Shown: positions 1 to 9,000 of the stretch, in pieces
How positions within the stretch are numbered: the first letter of the stretch is position 1
Layout of the letters: each line of letters opens with the position of its first letter
Assembly (NCBI GenBank): GCA_030691585.1
Contig: JAUYEC010000025.1
Span: forward strand, 1-13,332
Source of the DNA: Candidatus Omnitrophota bacterium
GTDB taxonomy: Bacteria; Omnitrophota; Gorgyraeia; Gygaellales; Profunditerraquicolaceae
Direction: 5' to 3'
DNA length: 13,332 nucleotides
Position numbers and translations under genes: made by a program
Notes under the pieces: model-generated
Database searches by the model: none
What the model was told of the DNA's origin: nothing
Seen by the model: the letters and a program-made list of their open reading frames with translations, nothing else

Positions 1-2
1 TA

Positions 3-3000
3 GGCATAAATTTACAAGAAACAATTGCCTTTTATAAAAGAATTCGCCCGCTTTTTCCTAATTTTAACATATTAAAACTTTTTGATCAAGATCCGGTGGT
101 GCAACTTGGCCGTTGGAAGAACGAAATTATTGAGTTAATGGATGCTTGCAGAACTATGACTGAAGACGGAAAGGGCAGCGGGAAATGTTTGGCTTTAGCT
201 GAGTTATGGGCGGCTGCTTTGTGCCTATGGGGAAGATTTCCTCCGCGAAACATCTTTATTTTTCTCACCAAAACACACGCCTTTACATATTTAGATGAAG
301 GTACCGGCTTTATCACTAATAACAGACACTGCTTTGACCCGCGGAGAATGAATAATGGTGGCAAAGTCAGCGAAGAGGCACGTGCAAAAATATCAGGAGG
401 AGAAGAAATTGTAGGTATTGTAAACATTGGAGGTTGCTTTGATAGAAGGGCGGGAATATCCGCTATTACGCAGGATAAAATTCAAGAGTTGCACGAAAAG
501 CTAAGGAAGGATTTTAACATAGAGCTTGCGTTAAATATTGATGGCATGCGATTCCAGCCTCCGCAGGAGTCCATTCTGGATCCTTTAGATTTTGCAAATG
601 CCGTCCAATATCGGCAGGCAGTAATTGCTGAGGCTAAAAAAAATCCCGGCTCAATATATGAAGAGGCCATATATTGTTATCGCAGCCTTAGGGTGAGGTG
701 CCCCGAGGCTTATCTTTTAGCGGCATTGAGAGAGTCAAATACCCGCCAGAAGGCTGGAGAGCTAAGCACCTTACTGGAGGCAGTGCATTTTGTCAGGCAA
801 ATAGAAGGCCAGGAATCTATATTCGGCACTACTGAAAGGATAGCTATGCCTGACGAGGTGATATTTAAGGGGGGCAACCATAGAGATAAGGCTTTATTGC
901 TATATGCGCTTCTCTGGCATATGGGTATCGCAAGCACAGACGAGCTGGGTATAGTTTTTGATGCAGATGCCTCATACGTATTATGCAAGGGGGTCTATGT
1001 CAATACTGTAACTTGGGAAAGCAGGCAAAATTTAGATGCCGGAAGCCAGGTGCAGGCTATAAAATTATCTTCTTCAAATATAGATATGCGTTCTTATACA
1101 CCTTCTAAATCTTCGGCTGCCAGAACAAAAGACGATAGTTTTAGCGCATCAGTTAGCAGCCGTCAGAGTATTGCGTACAATCAACTGCCGCCTGCGCTGG
1201 GGAATGAGTTGATGCCGGATAAGCCGCGCTATCGGATGGCGCTGCCGGGTGCTGATCCGGCTAACGGCTATGTGCGGCTCTGTTACGGGCGGCTGGAACA
1301 TTTAGGTTTGCTGCAAGACGCCGGTGCCTTCCCAGAGGGTAGGTATATTCGCAGGAGCGGTAGGGGCTGCTGGATAGACCCGCACCGCGCAGATTGGCGC
1401 AATCCCGCGCCGGCGGGGCAGGATTTAGCTATGGTGAGTATGTGTGGTATGACGCTTTCGCAACAGGACCGACGAGATTATTTTTCCCCTCGGCCGGAGG
1501 AATTTGACCCTGACAGGCGTGAGTTCATCCAAAAATTCGGTGGAATCGTGCGTATCCCAAAATCTGCGTGTTTCCTCAAGGGACATGAACTTAGAAATTT
1601 TATCCTTCATTTAGATGCTTTGGATACGGATTTCCTTGATACTTTTGAAATGTTTGGTATTGCGGGTAATAAGGGTGGATTTGTTCTTGTGGGCAGTGGC
1701 GGCAATGAGAGAATCCACCAAACCGCTGCCGTATTTTCTCCGGAACCGCGCGGCGATTCTGACAATAGAAGAGGTAATATTCATTACCGCAAAGATACTC
1801 AGGAAGGAAATAATCTCTTGTTCCTGGCTGGGGTTGAGGCTGGGCAGGCTCAAGAGCTCGTACTCGTTGATAACGGAGATACTGGCCCTAATTTTCTTGT
1901 TTTCGATACCTTCGAAGAAGGAAGTGACGGTTGCGTCGCCGCGCAGGTGGTCTATGATAATGTTGGTGTCTATAAGGTATTTCATTCCTTAATTGTTGCG
2001 CCGAGATTCATTAATTCGCCATTCCTTGCGCAATTTGTTTTCCATAGGAGCGCCCTTGGGGTAGGCCGCGCCCAGTATCCCGGCACTCTTTCTGATGGCA
2101 TTGAGGGTATGCGGGAGGTTGGTTTTATGGGAAGCAGTCTCTACCAGCATCCATTTAATGCTCTCTATCTTCTCCTCAAGCATTTCCAAGGTTCCGATTA
2201 TGTTTGCGTTCATCTTGATCCTCCTCTTCCTAGTAAGAAAGATACTACACTTTTCAGAGTAAGTCAAGCGAATAAGGCGAAACCGGCGGAGACAGCGGAG
2301 CCGGCGCATTATCGGGCGGCGCCACTTGTGGATGATTCGCGTTCGGCAGGGGAGTTTTCGGAAGACGGCGTGAGGCAGTTGTTGGAAAATGTTTCTTTTG
2401 GATCCGGTCGCGCGCGGATACGATTTAATCGAGGCGATTCTAAAGTAAGATCCAGCGCCGCGCGGGCGGGGCCGGGTAAGGGCGGGAAAGATAGAAACGT
2501 CTCCAATTCTCCGGATTTTGAGGCCGCCATAAAACGCCTTTTAAAAGAAAGCCCTGCCATAACGACACCAGTCGCTTTGCTTGAATATCTCGAGAATAAT
2601 CATCCCGATATATTGGCAATGATGCCGCCGCAAAAGGAAGTAAAATTGCGATACCTGGCGTCTCTGGCCGCAGATGAATTTCAGGCAAAGATTGATTTAC
2701 TTATGGTGGACTATAGAGAAAAGATTGCCGGCGCAGCTTCCGGAGAAGAATTGAAACGTATTTATAGGAGTTTAGCTCAGAAACTGCATCCTGACAAAAA
2801 CCTTGGCAATGAAAAAATGGCAGGCGCTGCTTTCATAGAGCTTACCAGGGACATTCAAGAGCGTTCAGCAGGCGCCTTTCCAGAAATTGTGAGCGATATT
2901 AAAAATTTAGCGGATAAATGGTTGAAATTTGTTACATTTTACGGCTGTGGTGAAAGCAGGCCTTTAATGGAAGGGCCGGTTGTAGAGCTTCTAAAAGGCA

Positions 3001-6000
3001 AAACAGATGCAGAAGAACAGATAAAAAGAGTCTCTTCTTTAGCTGTAGGCGATATCGCATATATAAGCCTGCCAAGTGCAAACCCAGAAAGTCTTTCATT
3101 GGTGGCGCTTCCAAATATAATGATTAAGCGGATAATGGTTTTAGGACAGTTGACCTCCAAGACGCCCCTGTCATACATCGGTATATATCCTCCGATAACC
3201 GGTTCTACGATAACCGATTCAGATATAACCGATGGCTGGGGTATGAATGATACTCCGTCTCTGAAAAATCTGCTCAATCCACCTCTGGAGCATATCACGT
3301 TAGAGGAGCTCAAGCAAGGCAGAGTCAAAGTAGCAAGAGAACCCTTCTATCAGGTACTAGCTACACATTCAGGTGCTCCTTATGTTGCCAGAATTGGCGA
3401 TGTGATTCAGTTTAATTTTCAGGGCGGCAGCTTTGCAAGTTTAAAAGGTAAAAAAATACTTACTTCTGCTACGGTAATAGGCGTTAAAAGAGGGAGTTTG
3501 TACTTTCGATTATCTTCTTTCGGTGCGGTAGAGGATTTCAATGATGTATACCGTTTAGTGCTTCATCCTAGCAAATCAGAGGAGGCCCGTCAAATTAACG
3601 TAAGTGTAAGTACAATACGAATGGGAGTAGAGAAAGGATATATCCGGATTATTACAAAATCAAGAAACGCGGGGTATCTAAAAGGTAAAAAGGGCAGAAG
3701 CGGCGGCACGAGAAGAGGCACGACGGGCCCCACGCAAGGCAGTTCGTATTACCGATGTTATCCGTTTGGAGGCCGAACCTGTCCCGGCGAAGACGGTGAC
3801 CCGGGATCGTTTGACCCGACGGATTTAATAAGCCCAAGAGTGAATAAGTTAGGTCCTTTTTCGCCGCGGAATCACCGGGATGGCTTGCCGGATCCTAGGC
3901 CCGCCGCGCCGGCGGGGCGGGGGAAAGACAGCGGAAAAAGAACTTCCGCATTATTGAAGCTGGCATCTAAGCTCCGTCTTATTGTAATTATAGGTTTATT
4001 TCTAATATTGCCGTTTCAGTCTCTCAAGGCGCAAGTATTAGAAAATCCTTGTTCTGATTGTGGGCAAGAAACAATTGATTGCTCCGGTACAACGGATCCC
4101 AACGATTTCGAAGGACGAATCCGAGGATTAAAAGACGAGCTGTCCGTTATGAAACGGGAGATATACGACGTAAATTACGGCATTAAGAAGCTAAAGCGGC
4201 AGCTGAAACAAGACAGCGATTCTGTGGTTAAAATCAAAGATAATATTGATCAGTTTCAACAGGAGTTTAATGCATGGTGCAAACAATTCAAAAAAGGTAT
4301 GAAAACAATGTGGTATTGGATATTTGGGGTGTTTTGCGGCTTGCCAGTTTTACTTTTTCCGTTTCTTGTTTTTCTTATGAAATATATAAAATCTATTAAT
4401 CGGCCTGATAATAAACCCTCAGCGCGGGAGCTAGGAAAGGGTGCTCGCCGCGGTATCGTAAGGATAACTCCGCTTGTCGTAGTGGTAGCGTTCGCAGCTG
4501 TTACAGTGGTTGCACTTACTCACTTTGGTGGATGGACGGGGCTTTGCGAAGCGGCTGCGCAGCAGTGGCAGCATTTCGTCAATCTCATCCAGCCCCACGC
4601 CGCCGCGGGCGCGCAAGGCCTGCTGGGGCAATACGCGGGGATAGGGGCTTGGCTGGGGTTAGCTTGTCTGGCAGGCGGGATGAGAGATTCTGATAACACG
4701 CACCGCCGCGCCGCGCCGGCGGGGCGGGCATTTGCATTATTTTCTTGGTTAGGCGGATACTTGGCTAGAACCGGCCGGATTGGCGGCGGGTTGCCGGAAA
4801 AAGAAATAGAACAACTACTGGCCAGGCTGCGAAGAATGGAACTTATGTTTACTGTTTATCAGGAGATACTCAGCAATTACGGCCGGGAAACCTGGCGAAG
4901 GGTAGCGAATATTATTGGCGAAATAAAGGGAAATAATTTTAGCTTAATAGGAGAGGCTGATAAAGTTTTGGCCTTGATGCCCGATCCGCAGCATATAGAT
5001 ATTGAAACAGGAGGCGAAAAAAATTGGATTGATTGGTTTGATTTGAAAGATATAGATATTTCTGCTCCGCACACCAGTCGTTTCTGTATGCAGCCGTGTC
5101 AGCATTGTAGTAGAGGTAACGGTTTCTTCGCCGCCAGACACTGGCCTGCGCCTATAGTGATAAGGAAAATTGAACGTGAAGGGCTGAAGGTAGAAGTCGG
5201 ATCTCAGAGGGATGAATTCTTACGCCGTGGGGATCCTTTTTTTCGGATTCATTCCGACGGTTATGTAGAATTTGCTTTAAGAAGCGGCAAGCAAATAGAC
5301 CTAGATATCACTACAGTGGGATGGGATAAAGATGATGCGCGGACTCAGACGGCGACGGAAAATATAATTAATCTTTTTTCATCCGATTCAATTTCGGACG
5401 AAATGAAGAATAAGTGTTTCTTCCAGCTTTCTTTACATTTATGTTCACCGCGTTACGGCCTAATTCAGGCTATATATAAAACAGGCGGACGCAGGGTTCC
5501 AAGGCGGCTCATTAAAGCCTATGTAAGGCGTTATTTAAATATAATAAAAACCCTGGGGCCGTTATTGAGGGATATTTACGTTGAGCTAACCCCAAGTCCT
5601 TCTTTATTGAACCGTGCTACCGTTAAAATTCTTTCTAAGGTGTTGAAGCGGGCAGGTATAAAATATAGCGACAGGAAATCTTTTGTATCTGCAATTGTTG
5701 AGAGAGAAATAAGCTCTGGGAGTTATTCAAACGGGTTGCCCCAATTTTTTATCGATTATCTAAAATATCCAAATGAGTTTGGGAAGCTTGCAATACTAAC
5801 TGTAAGAATTAAGGAAGAAAAAGGCCGGGGCGGTGATTTTCTAAGGCGGCTTAAGCTGGCAGAGCAGGCTGGTCCTTTATGCTTAAAGATAGATATGGAA
5901 GCAGTTACTGATATGAATCCTATTCCTTTGGTTTTTCCTGAAGTAATGGTTACCGCCGGGGGAAAAGTAATCGTCAAAAGTGTTGCTGATTCGGCCGAGA

Positions 6001-9000
6001 CGTTGGTTGAATCCAGTCTTGATGAACTTGATCCTGTAGATCATCCAGCAATGAGGTCATTTTTCGGCCCAATTCTGAAGCGGATTAGTCCCTTATTATC
6101 TTTCTCGATCAGTCCGACTCAGGGCCAAGGAAAAGGCGTTCGCCGCGGCATCGCAGGTTCAATGTGGTTATTGGGGATTTTGATAGTTCCTCTAATTGCG
6201 GCGGCGTTTTGGTACTTCGGCGGCGCGCAGTTATACGCGGCGGCCGGGCAGCACTTGCCGCCGCTGGCCGGCCTCATCCAGCCCCACGCCGCCGCGGGCG
6301 CGCAGGGACTGATGTCGGCGCCTTGGGGGTTATTCGGATTAGTTTGTCTAGCAGGCGGGATGAAAGCATCTAATGGTGACCGTAGTGTTATAACTAAAGT
6401 TCCCGGGGACGTTCCCCCAAGTACCACCCTTCACGTTTCTAACCCTAATCGTAATAGTCAGTTGCGCGCTCCGGAGCGGCCGCTGGGGATGATCTATTGG
6501 TGGTGGAGATTTTTGGATAACCTGGGCCTGATAAGAGGCGACAATTTTCAGGCCAGGTTAAAGCGTATGGCCCAGATCGCGCATCGGGAGGAATGGTTCT
6601 TTTCTTTCTTCCTGCTTAATATTGTGCCTGTAGCCGTAACATTGTTTCTCTTGTGGCCTTCTTTGGTAGTGCTGGGTTGGTGGGGAATATTTTTCACATT
6701 TAAATTCTGGAAAATTCTTTGGATTACTACCCCCATCCTTTATGTCATTAGCGCGATTCTTTTCGGCCAGGCGCATACATATATATACCGCTGGAAAGAC
6801 AAAGAAGTGTTTCCTATTGGGCCCGCCGAGCCCGGAGACCACCTGTATTTTTGGTGGAAGGGCCTTGGGTTCAGGTGGCCGTATCTGATCCCCGTAATCG
6901 GACAACTCGCAGGTTTTCCCTACGCTTTCCACCGGCATAAATATTACAATAACGTCGCTGCATTTAAAAACAACGGCCGTATCGCTGCGATCTTTCCTGA
7001 TGCCGGCAGGGGCGGCCGCGCCGCGGAGGAGGGGCAGCCGAAGAGCAACGAAGCCAGTAGTGACAGCACAGTGTGCTGTCACTACAGAGACGGGAGTCCG
7101 AATCCTGCCGCGTCCGCTCCGGTGGGGCGGAATCGACAAGAGGGAAATCATAACCCATTAAATGGCGATAGGAAAGAGAATGGAGGGGTGATACCTGGGG
7201 GAACGTCCCGCTTAGATTCGTTTTTGCCGCAGGGATTGCGAGATAACACGTCTATGCAAATGATCTGCGGGCTAAATGACCATGAATGGCACAATTTGTC
7301 GCTTATTCTTGACCCGGCGATACAATATGGCAACGCCGTGTTCGATAGAGACGGCCCGCTTAATCACGTGGAGGACAAAATATGGAATGTCCTGCTTGGG
7401 GTTAGCAATTATGGTCAAAATAGCAGAGATAGAGATCCGTACCTTTACCCCAAGGCCTATGTGTTAAGGATGTTGTCTTTATTCTATTTATTCCGGCATT
7501 ATATGAAGCAAGATGGCCGTTATGATTATCTTGTAAATTGGGGCCTTGAACCCTGCCTAAAAAGACATTTAAACAACCTGCGGGAAAAAGCCCGGCTTTT
7601 ACCTTTAAGAAAAGGTTACGCGGAATCAATATCGCGAATTGTAGAATACTTTTATCGGATCATATTCGATATCTATAAAACAGAAATGAAGTCATTCTGG
7701 GATTTCGACCATCATCGCGAAGGAGAAATGTTTGAAGGCCAGGGCGATCCCGATCATTTAGAGGCTTTTCGTGAAGAACTGGCGCGGGGAAGGCATGGTA
7801 TTCGTGCTCTTGTCAGGCCTTATGTCCGAGGGGCGCAGCAAGAATTATATTGCCTGGAAAAAGAGGCGGAAATTTACAGGCAACGGATTAATAAATCCGG
7901 TGTTGCGTTCGATCCTGATACGGAAGTTACGGCCAGTCATGTTGTTTACGGGGACCCCGTTCAAATGAAGGCCTATTTTAATCCGTTTACAACCCAGGTT
8001 TATAGCTGTTGTATGAACAGCAAGCAAAGCAGAACGATCCGGGCATACCTGGAAAGGATTATACCTGCCTGTGCCGGGACAATTGTGGAAATAGGTTCCG
8101 GAGCAGGCGCCTTAGGGCGTGTTTTAGAAGAAAGCCCGTTAAAAAATGGCTTAGAAGGCATAGAATGGAACAAGGCGGCTATCAAGAAAGCCCAAGGAAG
8201 TAAATGGGGTAAATACGTGAAAGAGGGCAGCGTGTATCATCTTCCATATTTTAATAATTCCGTTGGCGCGTTAATTAGCTTAGAAAGCATGGACACATTT
8301 GAGGATCAGGCGCGTGCTTTAAGTGAAATAAGAAGAGTGCTTAAAGACGGCGCCCCCTTTGTTCATATAGCTATAATGGCCCCTAATCCTGAACTATGCG
8401 AAAAGCTTATGAAAAAAAGAGGGATAAAGCTGTTCAGTGTGAGTGTTGGTATGTATGGAATGAGATATTTTTATTTTTCTTCAAGACAAGACGCGGGCAC
8501 TTATTTACGGCTTTGCCGTGAGCTGAAGGTGTCAAGAGGTTTTGATGCCGGTGCCTCGGATCGCGAATTTGGGTATTACTATGAGTGGCCTGACAGGCAA
8601 TGGCCTCCTGAGGCAACGCGTAAACATGCCGAATGGCTCGAATTCAGGAATTCCCATATGACTGTTTTTGGCCCGCATATCTTTTGTGAAATATTAAAAG
8701 ATGAAGCCGTAGAATTTTTAAGATTTAGCGAAGAAGTTATTTCGGACGGCGTCAATTTTTGCTTATTTAAACAGATAGCTTTGTTTGAGGCGTCATCGTC
8801 GGCGGGGCGGGTTGCTTCAAGGAAAATTCCGGAAATTCCGGGGACACGATACTTAATTCCCGGTTTTTGCACGCCTACAGCGGCGCGCGGTAGGGCAAGT
8901 AATTGTTCCCATCCTCGTCTGCCTGTGCCCGAACCGGGTTTGTATGCGAGAAGACAAAGCAGTTGCGGTCTTTTTAATTCGCCTTTTTCTTTTCCGGGGA

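Larger units (their letters stand above)
2214..2500 (+). other. Joint region after the antisense cassette
   Basis: In the giant frame this is low-complexity, charged and Ala/Pro/Arg-rich sequence: a K-P-A-E-T-A-E-P-A run, R-A-A-P-L-V-D-D-S at 2313-2339, then R-F-N-R-G-D-S and S-S-A-A-R-A-G-P-G-K-G at 2451-2483. Its first part is the reverse complement of the promoter and leader of the toxin-antitoxin cassette. I see no folded domain. It reads as a disordered linker formed around an inserted segment. Confidence 0.5.
6406..7209 (+). mobile_element. 804-bp block bounded by 24-bp inverted repeats
   Basis: Bases 6406-6429 and 7186-7209 are inverted copies matching at 22 of 24 positions. They share the uninterrupted core GGGGGAACGTCCC (GGGACGTTCCCCC at the left end). 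The block is exactly 268 codons long, so the giant frame is preserved across it. Inside lie the CPBP-like membrane domain, a perfect hairpin (7057-7085) and two joint words (7020-7037, 7107-7130). I found no transposase and no clear target duplication. It could be a miniature element inserted in frame, or two members of a genome-wide palindromic repeat family that happen to flank one module. The repeat itself is directly visible; mobility is inferred. Confidence 0.5.

Noticed and set aside
1615..1992. A 125-codon + strand frame opposite vapC in another phase
   Set aside because: It is only a second open frame in the same antisense region. Its product is hydrophobic with no motif, and the PIN toxin on the minus strand explains the sequence.
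2214..2309. Longer antitoxin starting at 2309
   Set aside because: The extra residues (R-R-L-R-C-L-R-R-F) come from the promoter and leader. The AGGAGG six bases before the ATG at 2213 decides the shorter start.
7057..7085. Rho-independent terminator
   Set aside because: The stem is perfect but no T-run follows on either side, and the coding frame continues through it.
7086..7130. tRNA-like 3' end (a T-loop-like GAGTCCGAATCC)
   Set aside because: There is no acceptor, D or anticodon arm in a plausible place upstream; the upstream bases form a perfect hairpin instead, and the region is coding.
6558..7151. A 197-codon open frame on the minus strand
   Set aside because: It is antisense to the CPBP-like domain and a GC-rich linker region. 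Its translation is a patchwork with no family pattern, and I see no ribosome binding site. It is a shadow of the giant gene and its repeats.
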